Assembly (NCBI GenBank): GCA_007117575.1
Contig: SKGH01000021.1
Location: 1 to 29,543 of the forward strand
Direction of reading: 5' to 3'
Source: Candidatus Kaiserbacteria bacterium
GTDB taxonomy: Bacteria > Patescibacteriota > Minisyncoccia > Phycocordibacterales > UBA918
DNA: 29,543 bases
The notes beneath the pieces are model-generated. The model was not told the origin of the DNA, made no database searches, and was given only the letters and a program-made list of their open reading frames with translations. Shown here piece after piece: positions 23,552 through 29,543 of the stretch (within the stretch, counting starts at the first letter, position 1; the number at the start of each line of letters is the position of its first letter). The translations under genes were made by a program, and so were the position numbers.

Positions 23552-23560
23552 ATTATAACA
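23552..23560 (-). promoter_or_regulatory. Extended -10 promoter of the fibronectin III gene
   Basis: TGTTATAAT on the minus strand is an exact TGnTATAAT extended -10 element, 10 bases before the ATG at 23541. No good -35 box is seen, which is typical for extended -10 promoters. Transcription would start within a few bases of the start codon. Confidence 0.55.
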
Positions 23561-23726
23561 CGTGATAATTTATTTTTTCTTCATTTACACAATACGTTCA
23601 TTCTAATTCAAAATATTGTATATGTGGAGGTTATTGTTAAGTAAAAACATTAACCTCGCTACCTTCTCGGCAGAGCGGACGGGGCGTGAAAGCTTGCGAA
23701 ATTAGCCGTTTTTTGCTAGCTAAAGA

Positions 23727-23750
23727 TTCGGCTCCGCCGAAACTTCATTT
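23727..23750 (+). terminator. Strong hairpin followed by T6 (possible terminator or structured patch)
   Basis: TTCGGC and GCCGAA are perfect 6-bp arms around TCC, followed by ACTTCATTTTTT on the plus strand. There is no plus-strand gene upstream, so the terminator reading is uncertain. The surrounding 23650-23760 is G+C-richer than the rest of the intergenic region. Confidence 0.35.
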
Positions 23751-23761
23751 TTTGTCCATTC

Positions 23762-23866
23762 AGCCCAGCCCTAGTTTCTGAAAGTATATATTATCAATAC
23801 TATGATTCAAACCGGTTTTAGTGCCCTACATAGAGCAGAAATTAAAACGGAAACTAGGGCCGGGCT
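23762..23866. repeat. 105-bp palindrome related to the E-element core
   Basis: The 19-bp ends AGCCCAGCCCTAGTTTCTG and CGGAAACTAGGGCCGGGCT match in inverted orientation at 17 of 19 positions. They share AGCCC(C/T)AGTTTC with the core of the ACTTACGCG-ended elements but carry no such ends. This looks like a diverged or sister repeat next to copy E3. Confidence 0.7.
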
Positions 23867-23959
23867 AGGTATTTTGGACGAATTGGTAAACATTATAACC
23901 TTACATAATAACTCACCGACAAGTACTAAGAGAGTTTTTGAACAAAACTTTAGCAGTAT

Positions 23960-24176
23960 CTGGACTTACGCGTTTGGCGAATTTCTTTGTTACTTTCTTC
24001 ACTCAAACCACCAATCGTACCACCAAGTACGCCTCACCCAGCCCCAGTTTCGGTAACCATTTATTACGAACGTAATAAATCAGAATCGTTTTAGTCAGTC
24101 ACGAAAGAATATAAATGATCACGGAAACTGGGGCTGGGTCAGCGCCTCGAACTTCATCAGAATCACGTAAGTCATG
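23960..24176. repeat. Palindromic element copy E3 (complete, about 217 bp)
   Basis: The left end is arm B (CTGGACTTACGCGTTTGGCG...) and the right end is arm A reversed (...ATCACGTAAGTCATG). The core has 27-bp inverted arms (24037-24063 and 24112-24138, 24/27 matches). A nested perfect 9-bp hairpin is TTTATTACG/CGTAATAAA. It lies about 100 bases downstream of the cohesin gene stop. Compared with E2 the core orientation is the same but arms A and B have changed places. One arm-A base change (AATCACG for AAACGCG) weakens the terminal repeat. Confidence 0.9.
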
Positions 24177-24278
24177 AGTATATTCAATCTCTTAAAAATG
24201 TTATGTGTGATCACTTACTTTCCATAACTATCAAATATATTGCTTTAGTCATCGCTCGTCTTTGTCTTAGTTGTTTAT

Positions 24279-25847
24279 TTATTTCAAGATGGATTGTACA
24301 TCGTTTATCTCTTTCTCTATTAAGGTTTCTGACACCTCAAGTGCTTGATTAAGCTGTTCAACCGTTTCTTTTTCGCGTTTAGAGAGTCTTGGTCTTTTAG
24401 TAATGGTGTTGATTTGGTCGTATATTTCATCTCGCAGAGCTGAGAAGATCTTGGTCATTTGTTCTTCAATCTCTTTTGTCTCCCTACGTAGGCGGTGTTC
24501 AGTTGCGTTTCTTTGCTTTCTGTCAAAGTAGATATAAATACTTTGACCAACGATAATGAGAATTAAGAATATGATCAAAAGAGTTGTGCCGGTTAAGAAT
24601 GACCAGAATGAATCTTTTTCCTCATCAGTTTCCGGTGGTAGCCAACCGGCTGTTATCAAGACAGGCGCAGTGCTTATGGTTCTATTACCGGCTTTGTCAA
24701 AAGCGGTTATGGTCACAGTGTATGTTCCGTCCTCTAAGTCTCTTAGCAGATAACCCAGTCTCGCTTCGTCCGGAGTTATTCTTACTGGCTCTCTGTTTGC
24801 GATTTCCATGTCGTAGTGACTGATCCCTGACATAGCGTCTCTGGATTCAAATCGTAGAGTTGGAAATGATCTGTCGCTACTACCCGGAATTACGTCAATT
24901 GTGAAAGAGTCCGGAGGAGTACTATCAACCATGAATTTACGGTTGTTTACAGCTCCCCATCCCACTTGGTTTCTAAATTGTACACTCAAGTAATATATAC
25001 CATCACTTATCATACCTTCAGTTATTTCAAAACTTTCAACCGGTGGTTCAACGATATTTTCACTGTTAGTGCTGGGTACAAAATTTGAGCTGGTTGAAAT
25101 TGCAATTGCCACGGCATTTACATCAAAAGGTATATCCCAAGTAAATTTTCCCACAGTTCTCGTGTACCACAGCTCTGAATCAAGCCAGTCCGTAGAACCT
25201 ACTACCGGAGCACGCGGAGGGTCTCCAAAAGCTATAGCCGCGTCACTGTCAGTGTCTGCTTGAGGTGTGGTCTGTGTAGGTGTGGGGGTAGGGGTAGAGG
25301 TTTCTTGCGTGGGTGTAGTGTCTGCTACTGACAAGGTGTATGTACCGCCTGTCATGTTGTTAAGGACGTCAGTACCAAAACCATCGGCAGCCAATACGGT
25401 TGCTTCAGTAAAAGATACAGACGCGTCTCCGTCACCGGTAGCTCTGAAAGTAACAGTCATTAAGGGTGATTGAGTTGAAAATGGTGTCGGATTTCCACCT
25501 CCAAACTGAACTGTTCCGGCGCTATTAGAAAATGAAGGTTCGTTCGTCCACAGACTGAAGGCTGATCCTTCTCTGGAAACAGAAACAACACTTAGTTCAC
25601 TTGGATCAAAGCGCAATTCAGCTTCAACCGCGTTAATCTGTTGACCACGAGGGTTGGCTTGTACGGTGATAGTAAAGGTTGACCCAACATTATACGAGCC
25701 CGTAGCTGGTGATATCAATAAATCTGCAGAATAAACAATATTGATCCCGAGTAAATATAGTAAAAAGAAAAGACACACTTTGCTAATAATTATTAGCAAA
25801 TAACTTACTTTAAAGATCTTATTATCAAATATATTCAACAGTGGCAT
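24279..25847 (-). CDS. Membrane-anchored cohesin-domain surface protein
   Basis: The 522 residues start with a signal (about 16-40). A cohesin-like domain lies at about 42-174, with ISPATGSYNVGSTFTITVQA, VEAELRFDPSELSV, LMTVTFRATGDGDASV and a closing TLSV strand. A Thr/Pro linker (176-200) follows. Beta-rich Ig-like modules span about 215-400, including DSTPPDSF and YTVTITAFDKAGN motifs. One membrane helix lies at about 415-440, and a charged coiled-coil tail at 442-522 should be cytoplasmic. Cohesins bind dockerins with high affinity. A dockerin protein is encoded two genes upstream, which suggests a matched pair. Cohesin and dockerin modules also occur outside cellulosomes, and no cellulase is in the window. 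Confidence 0.85.
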   Translation of the reverse strand: MPLLNIFDNKIFKVSYLLIIISKVCLFFLLYLLGINIVYSADLLISPATGSYNVGSTFTITVQANPRGQQINAVEAELRFDPSELSVVSVSREGSAFSLWTNEPSFSNSAGTVQFGGGNPTPFSTQSPLMTVTFRATGDGDASVSFTEATVLAADGFGTDVLNNMTGGTYTLSVADTTPTQETSTPTPTPTQTTPQADTDSDAAIAFGDPPRAPVVGSTDWLDSELWYTRTVGKFTWDIPFDVNAVAIAISTSSNFVPSTNSENIVEPPVESFEITEGMISDGIYYLSVQFRNQVGWGAVNNRKFMVDSTPPDSFTIDVIPGSSDRSFPTLRFESRDAMSGISHYDMEIANREPVRITPDEARLGYLLRDLEDGTYTVTITAFDKAGNRTISTAPVLITAGWLPPETDEEKDSFWSFLTGTTLLIIFLILIIVGQSIYIYFDRKQRNATEHRLRRETKEIEEQMTKIFSALRDEIYDQINTITKRPRLSKREKETVEQLNQALEVSETLIEKEINDVQSILK

Positions 25848-25859
25848 ATAATCAAAAAA

Positions 25860-26333
25860 TTATTTCTTTGTGTCAGGTTTAGAAGCTCTACTGCGTGTTA
25901 CTTTCAGCTCTACTTTTTCTTTTTCCTCCGGCTTTAATAAAGGTAAGGTCATAACTAAAGATCCATTCTTTATTTTTGCGTCTGCCAACTTAATATCTAC
26001 ACTCTCAGGCAGAATTATGCGTCGGTAAAATTCACCCCATACACACTCTTCCGCAAAAAAACTACCATTCGGCTTCTTTTTTGGGAAGGCTAGGTATTCA
26101 GGTCTGTGCTTAACACCTTCTATTAGCACAATATCCGCATCACCTTCTATGGTCACTTTCACGTCAGACATGTCTGCACCGGCCACTTGTGCGTATATAA
26201 CTATGATAGACTCAGTTTGGTATACATCAACATCTAACTGCGCCACTTTATCAACTAAAGACTCTTCATCGCTAGACAGAAGTTTGTCACCGCTACGCAC
26301 CCCTTTACCTTTTAGTCTTTGTAAGAAAGCCAT
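25860..26333 (-). CDS. Small heat-shock protein (Hsp20/alpha-crystallin family)
   Basis: Small heat-shock proteins hold unfolding proteins in an ATP-independent way. The 157 residues have a short basic N-terminus and an alpha-crystallin domain at about 32-140. It contains DVYQTESIIVIYAQVAGADMSD, VLIEGVKHRP, GEFYRRIILPESVDI, and NGSLVMTLPLL, the equivalent of the family GxLxLxxP motif. A Lys/Glu-rich tail lacks a clear I-x-I motif, which usually helps oligomer assembly. TATAAT lies 9 bases before the ATG. The gene sits between the dockerin (85 bases) and cohesin (12 bases) genes. That position suggests co-expression, though cytoplasmic Hsp20 cannot act on folded surface proteins. Confidence 0.9.
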   Translation of the reverse strand: MAFLQRLKGKGVRSGDKLLSSDEESLVDKVAQLDVDVYQTESIIVIYAQVAGADMSDVKVTIEGDADIVLIEGVKHRPEYLAFPKKKPNGSFFAEECVWGEFYRRIILPESVDIKLADAKIKNGSLVMTLPLLKPEEKEKVELKVTRSRASKPDTKK

Positions 26334-26342
26334 AGTTACATT

Positions 26343-26348
26343 ATTATA
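26343..26348 (-). promoter_or_regulatory. Candidate -10 box for the Hsp20 gene
   Basis: An exact TATAAT on the minus strand ends 9 bases before the ATG at 26333. No clear -35 box or CIRCE-type operator is visible. It would produce a leaderless or very short-leader messenger covering Hsp20 and the cohesin gene. Confidence 0.4.
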
Positions 26349-26418
26349 TACTTTTACTTAGTTTATTGTTTTTAGTTACCCACAATAAAATAAAACAGTA
26401 AACCAAAATAGAAATAAA

Positions 26419-28332
26419 TTATCCGGTCCAATTAAATAAAAGTATTGAAAAATCGATTAGGTCTACTCTACCATCACCGTTAATGTCAGCCGGCGGGTCG
26501 GAACTGCCACCATCTGTTCCCCACCAGAAAAGTAAGATAGAAAAGTCAATAAGGTTTACTCTACCGTCTCTGTTCAGATCAGCGTTTATTGGTCTCTCTG
26601 CCTCTTGCCCTATCCCGTGATGTTTATAGTCTGAGTATCTGGACTCAACACCCTCACTGTTGGTCACCTTCACTCTGGTTCTGTAGCTACCTGATTGAAA
26701 ACCGGTGGTGGGTATGGATATTTCCCACACACCGTTACTGTTTGAAGTGGCGGTGTGTGTCCGTCTGGTCGAAGCGTTATTTCCTCTCTCTATCTCCAGA
26801 GTTACTTCGCTATTGGGTATGGTTTGACCGGTGGCTGTCAATGTGTCACCAACGTCCGCCGGGTCTGGGGTTATTGATAGAGTTGGTGAGAGATGTATGT
26901 TTGATAAACTTGATGTACGACCACCGGCAACCGAAAAAGAAGTACTGAAAGTGCCGGTTTTGTTGTTGTTTATGTCTATAGCGTTTATCCCAAAGGTATA
27001 AACACCACGAGATATATTGTCTATTCTGATGGAGAAGTCACCGTTACTATTAGCTCGTTCAGTCACTGCCACAACACCATCAACCAAAACGTTAACAGTA
27101 GCGTTGGGAAAGGCGGTACCATTTATTACCACTCTGGCGTCACCGCTTTCAAAAGGACCGTCAATTGTTTCAAAACCCCCTCCACCCCCTCCACCCCCTC
27201 CACCTCCAACTCCACCACCACTTCCGCTACCATCTCCGCTGGCACCGGTGTCACTATCTTCTTCACTGCCTGAACCACCCTCATCACCATCACCCGAACC
27301 GTCATCATCAGGTAGAGAACCGTCACCGGGAGGGTCGGCGTCTTCTGTTGGCTGGCCTTCCGTTTCGGGTGGTACATAAAAAGTGAAGTTGAAGTCCTCT
27401 TGGTTTATGTTTCCTTCGTCGTCTTCACACCTTACGTGAACGTCGTATTCTGTATCAGGGACAACGGTTAAAATGCGTGAGTGAAATATTAAGCCGGTAG
27501 TGGTGAATTGGTTGGTCATGTTTTCATATTCAATATCCGGCTCAAACATATAACGACAAGTTGCTCTCTTGTTGGTCCTAACCGTCATTTCCACCATTTG
27601 TGTACCCCAACCTACGTTGCCTTCAGGTCTGCCCTCAAACAACTCTGCTGGAAATGGTGACCTTGTATCAACCATTCCGGTAGACACGCTCTCAACTAAG
27701 GCTATAAGAAATCCAGCTGATGCCGGCTTGTCACCTCCTGATATGTTTAATCTCACTGAGTGAGTACCTATTTCACTACTGTTTCTTATAGGTACTATAT
27801 CTGCCGGAATTGTAGTAGTGCCGGTGGTGGTGCTAAAAGTGTACCCACCTGCAAAAGAGTTGGTGGTATGATTACCAACCCTAAACTCCAGATTGGAATT
27901 GGCGCTTATACCGGTAGATGGGTTTAGAGTATAAAGTATTGAGCCGGGAGATCCACCAAATATCTCTACCTGATCGACGTTGGTGCTCATAGTGGAGCTG
28001 GCGGTTCTAGGTACACCATTTACCAGTAACTGTACGTTCCTGGCGCTAAACGTAGAAGTGGGGTGTGTGGTCATAAATCCGTCCGGAGGTATGAACTCTA
28101 GAGAACCACCGGGGCTTATGTTGGTACCAAGTGTAAACCTGAGTGTATGGTTGGAATAACTGTTAGGTTGTGAGTTTGAAATTGTATTACTGTATTTACT
28201 TATGTTTTGAGCCTTTAGGTTATGGGCATTTGTTAACAAAAAAAAGACAGTGATTGTAAAAAAGAATATATAACCTACATGAATAAGTTTTATTGTTGGT
28301 ATGAATTTACCAACTTTAGAGTACGAACTCAT
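26419..28332 (-). CDS. Secreted surface protein with C-terminal type I-like dockerin
   Basis: The 637 residues begin with a signal (about 18-42). A beta-rich region at about 45-215 and a fibronectin- or cadherin-like part at about 215-322 follow. An acidic D/E/G/S linker (323-372) leads to a run of glycines (about 370-386), then Ig-like modules at about 395-470 and 480-570. The C-terminal dockerin at about 584-636 has two EF-hand-like calcium loops, DLNRDGRVNLID (585-596) and DINGDGRVDLID (616-627), each followed by the FSILLF helix start. This duplicated loop-helix layout is diagnostic. The likely partner is the membrane-anchored cohesin protein encoded downstream. No enzyme domain is seen; the cargo appears to be binding or structural modules. 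Confidence 0.88.
   Translation of the reverse strand: MSSYSKVGKFIPTIKLIHVGYIFFFTITVFFLLTNAHNLKAQNISKYSNTISNSQPNSYSNHTLRFTLGTNISPGGSLEFIPPDGFMTTHPTSTFSARNVQLLVNGVPRTASSTMSTNVDQVEIFGGSPGSILYTLNPSTGISANSNLEFRVGNHTTNSFAGGYTFSTTTGTTTIPADIVPIRNSSEIGTHSVRLNISGGDKPASAGFLIALVESVSTGMVDTRSPFPAELFEGRPEGNVGWGTQMVEMTVRTNKRATCRYMFEPDIEYENMTNQFTTTGLIFHSRILTVVPDTEYDVHVRCEDDEGNINQEDFNFTFYVPPETEGQPTEDADPPGDGSLPDDDGSGDGDEGGSGSEEDSDTGASGDGSGSGGGVGGGGGGGGGGGFETIDGPFESGDARVVINGTAFPNATVNVLVDGVVAVTERANSNGDFSIRIDNISRGVYTFGINAIDINNNKTGTFSTSFSVAGGRTSSLSNIHLSPTLSITPDPADVGDTLTATGQTIPNSEVTLEIERGNNASTRRTHTATSNSNGVWEISIPTTGFQSGSYRTRVKVTNSEGVESRYSDYKHHGIGQEAERPINADLNRDGRVNLIDFSILLFWWGTDGGSSDPPADINGDGRVDLIDFSILLFNWTG
27176..27202. 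repeat. Three perfect 9-bp repeats coding glycines
   Basis: CCCCCTCCA occurs three times in tandem on the plus strand, inside the dockerin protein gene. Each unit adds three glycines, so slippage would change linker length without a frameshift. Confidence 0.85.
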
Positions 28333-28433
28333 ATTTGTAATTGTATCTCAAGATTGCTTATATATAGATAAATAGTCTGTAGATAAATATGGATAATTTA
28401 CTAACCCTGTCTCAGAAACCCAGCCCAATCGAA

Positions 28434-28462
28434 CCTCGGTTTCAGTGTCAATTTATACTACT
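28434..28462. repeat. Possible decayed fragment of the palindromic element
   Basis: CTCGGTTTCAGTG followed by an AATTTATA stretch resembles the CTCGGTTTCCGTGATCATTTATA part of the copy at 29141-29239, with several changes and no arms. The remaining intergenic sequence from 28333 to 28791 shows two AGATAAATA copies near 28370 and otherwise nothing I can name. Confidence 0.3.
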
Positions 28463-28707
28463 ATTGTATTTTTAGAGGGCTAAAAACGGTTTGACTCATT
28501 ATTGAACATAAATAGTCAGTTCAGCAAATCAATTAGTAAAGTCAGGACATAGATATTTCCGGCGAGGCTATGGCTATGATGGTGTGTAGAGTATATCGCT
28601 GTGGTGAAAAAACTGAGGTGTATTTTTTACTGTGATAAACGTTTTCTATGAGATTGGTAACAAATAAATTCAACAAATGTGTAAATCCTGAATATGTATT
28701 TCTATTA

Positions 28708-28713
28708 TATAAT
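28708..28713 (+). promoter_or_regulatory. Possible -10 box for the 93-residue protein gene
   Basis: An exact TATAAT on the plus strand lies about 80 bases before the ATG, with no convincing -35 box. A TATAAA at 28736-28741 is an alternative. The A+T-rich context makes chance matches likely. Confidence 0.25.
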
Positions 28714-28777
28714 CTACTTTTGAATTGTTGCTATGTATAAAAAGAATTGCTACTATTTTACTGGTAAAACACCATAT

Positions 28778-28783
28778 GAGGAG
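28778..28783 (+). promoter_or_regulatory. Ribosome binding site of the 93-residue protein gene
   Basis: GAGGAG lies 8 bases before the ATG at 28792, an ideal Shine-Dalgarno spacing. It supports this short frame as a real gene, as most neighbours lack such a site. Confidence 0.7.
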
Positions 28784-28791
28784 TTACCAAA

Positions 28792-29073
28792 ATGAAAGTG
28801 TTAGCAAAGTTGGTTTTGGTGTTGGTATTGTTTTTTTCACACTCAAACCACAGTTTATCTGAGCCTGCTCACGAGACTGACAGGACAGTGAATGTGGAAA
28901 TCATTATAAACTGTATCGACATTCACATCGGTATTAACGCCATCTGTTTTCAGGAACATCGCAGTTCTGGTACGATATTTTTACACGTTCATAGCTTGTC
29001 AGGACAGATATCACTCTTGGTGAGACAGACAGACGGGGTTGTTAATTTAGTTTGGCATAGGGACGCTATCTAA
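28792..29073 (+). CDS. Small secreted protein of unknown function (only plus-strand gene)
   Basis: The 93 residues start MKVLAKLVLVLVLFF, a clear signal peptide (about 4-23), with a possible cleavage site near SLSEPA. The mature part of about 70 residues is beta-rich and contains two cysteines (41 and 52) that could form a disulfide, plus several His residues. I do not recognise a family. Support for a real gene comes from the GAGGAG ribosome site, the signal peptide, and a 9-bp hairpin shortly after the stop codon. It is divergent from the dockerin gene, with 459 bases between them, and is followed by repeats. Confidence 0.65.
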   Translation: MKVLAKLVLVLVLFFSHSNHSLSEPAHETDRTVNVEIIINCIDIHIGINAICFQEHRSSGTIFLHVHSLSGQISLLVRQTDGVVNLVWHRDAI

Positions 29074-29091
29074 ATGTCGTGTTGTAGAAGA

Positions 29092-29114
29092 AGGGTCATC
29101 TTAAAGATGACCCT
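29092..29114 (+). terminator. Hairpin after the 93-residue gene, probable terminator
   Basis: AGGGTCATC and GATGACCCT are perfect 9-bp arms around TTAAA, 19 bases after the stop codon. The following AATTTAAT is a weak T tract, so this may instead mark the 3' end by RNA stability. Confidence 0.55.
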
Positions 29115-29140
29115 AATTTAATGCAAATAATTTATGAACC

Positions 29141-29239
29141 CATGACTTACGCGTTTCTGATGAAGTTCGAGGCGCTGACCCGGCCTCGGTTTCCGTGATC
29201 ATTTATATTCTTTCGTGACTGACTAAAACGATTTTGGTT
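29141..29239. repeat. Palindromic element copy E4 (truncated half, inverted relative to E1)
   Basis: Arm A (CATGACTTACGCGTTTCTG...) is followed by the CTCGGTTTCCGTGATCATTTATATTC half of the core and GACTGACTAAAACGATTTTGGTT. The match to E1 then stops and unrelated sequence begins. The second half and the other arm are missing, so this copy is probably a deletion remnant. Confidence 0.82.
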
Positions 29240-29333
29240 ATGGGCCTGTCCCCGAACTCGATTTCTCGCACTTTTCTAGGAATTTCATAGCTTAACCACG
29301 TGAGTTAAATGGTCAAAATGTGAGTTCTGGGCC

Positions 29334-29410
29334 ATAATAAAACATACGAACGTCCACTCCGTACAGCGAGGACGTTTAACTCTGGATTGCCACGCTTCGC
29401 TCGCAATGAC
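29334..29410. repeat. 77-bp direct repeat, copy 1
   Basis: The unit starts ATAATAAAACATACGAACG and ends with GCTTCGCTCGCAATGAC. It is identical to copy 2, 133 bases to the right. It contains two dyads: AACGTCC/GGACGTT, and the ATTGC...GCAAT hairpin of the widespread 'TTGCGAGCGAAGC' type REP-like sequence. It is non-coding. Confidence 0.9.
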
Positions 29411-29466
29411 CGTTGCTGGGATTAAGTGTTTGATATAAGTTTAGCGCAGGATTACGCCATTGCGGT

Positions 29467-29543
29467 ATAATAAAACATACGAACGTCCACTCCGTACAGC
29501 GAGGACGTTTAACTCTGGATTGCCACGCTTCGCTCGCAATGAC
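29467..29543. repeat. 77-bp direct repeat, copy 2 (runs to the window edge)
   Basis: This copy is identical to copy 1 over all 77 bases visible. As it reaches the last base of the window, the repeat unit may be longer and the array may have more copies. The 56-base spacer between the copies shows no feature I recognise. Confidence 0.9.

Noticed and set aside
23802..24056. 84-residue plus-strand frame between the cohesin and fibronectin III genes
   Set aside because: Much of it is made of the palindrome and arm B of element E3, with no ribosome site and no recognisable domain.
27017..27379. 120-residue Pro-rich plus-strand frame
   Set aside because: It is the antisense of the glycine-rich and acidic linker of the dockerin protein.
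1..29239. E1 and E4 as inverted ends of one 29-kb composite mobile element
   Set aside because: Copies E2 and E3 of the same family lie in between, E4 is truncated, no transposase or target duplication is seen, and the genes between include core functions such as uvrB and tgt.
29334..29543. CRISPR array
   Set aside because: Only two 77-bp units with one 56-base spacer are seen, longer than CRISPR repeats, and no cas gene is nearby; REP-like direct repeats fit better.

Overview
The window looks like a chromosomal segment of a Candidate Phyla Radiation (Patescibacteria/Parcubacteria-like) bacterium. This is inferred from the mix of genes: core functions (UvrB, tRNA-guanine transglycosylase, a small heat-shock protein) sit among many exported or membrane-anchored proteins with signal peptides, fibronectin III, DUF916-like, LytR_C, CapA and AI-2E-family domains, and biosynthetic metabolism is nearly absent. 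TGA is used as a stop (for example in uvrB), so the UGA-glycine code of Gracilibacteria/SR1 does not apply. I cannot place it at genus level. I see no tRNA, rRNA, CRISPR array or transposase.

Layout: all recognised genes but one are on the minus strand, so transcription runs right to left. From the right: a dockerin-bearing surface protein (28332-26419), an Hsp20 chaperone, and a membrane-anchored cohesin protein (25847-24279). A 737-base intergenic patch follows, with a palindromic repeat, a related palindrome and a strong hairpin. Next come a fibronectin III protein, a MacB-type ABC ATPase with an extra C-terminal region and its FtsX/MacB-like permease (23541-19372). A secreted beta-propeller-like protein, an 1821-residue surface protein with duplicated domains, and two DUF916-like anchored proteins, one with a LytR_C tail, occupy 19255-9122. 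Then come a small anchored protein, glutamate dehydrogenase, an unusual compact unit encoding a 53-residue peptide (7257-6920), an AI-2E-family membrane protein, a small membrane protein, a CapA-like protein, an anchored FKBP overlapping tgt, and uvrB. A lone 93-residue secreted protein is on the plus strand at the right end, followed by repeats.

Working together: the middle and right of the window look like a cell-surface assembly locus. The cohesin and dockerin genes flank a chaperone and could form a calcium-dependent docking pair. The giant protein plus two DUF916-like proteins resembles the layout of WxL-type surface complexes of Firmicutes. The ABC pair and fibronectin III protein may help export or organise this layer. 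These links are inferences from domains and gene order.

Two non-coding features stand out. First, the 53-residue gene has a 13-bp dyad over its promoter, a leader that can fold to bury its Shine-Dalgarno sequence, a perfect hairpin inside the start of the coding region, and a strong intrinsic terminator. Second, a family of about 217-bp palindromic elements with ACTTACGCG ends occurs four times (two complete, two partial), with end arms swapped between copies. Several genes also carry TATAAT-type hexamers 5-10 bases before the start codon, suggesting leaderless transcripts.
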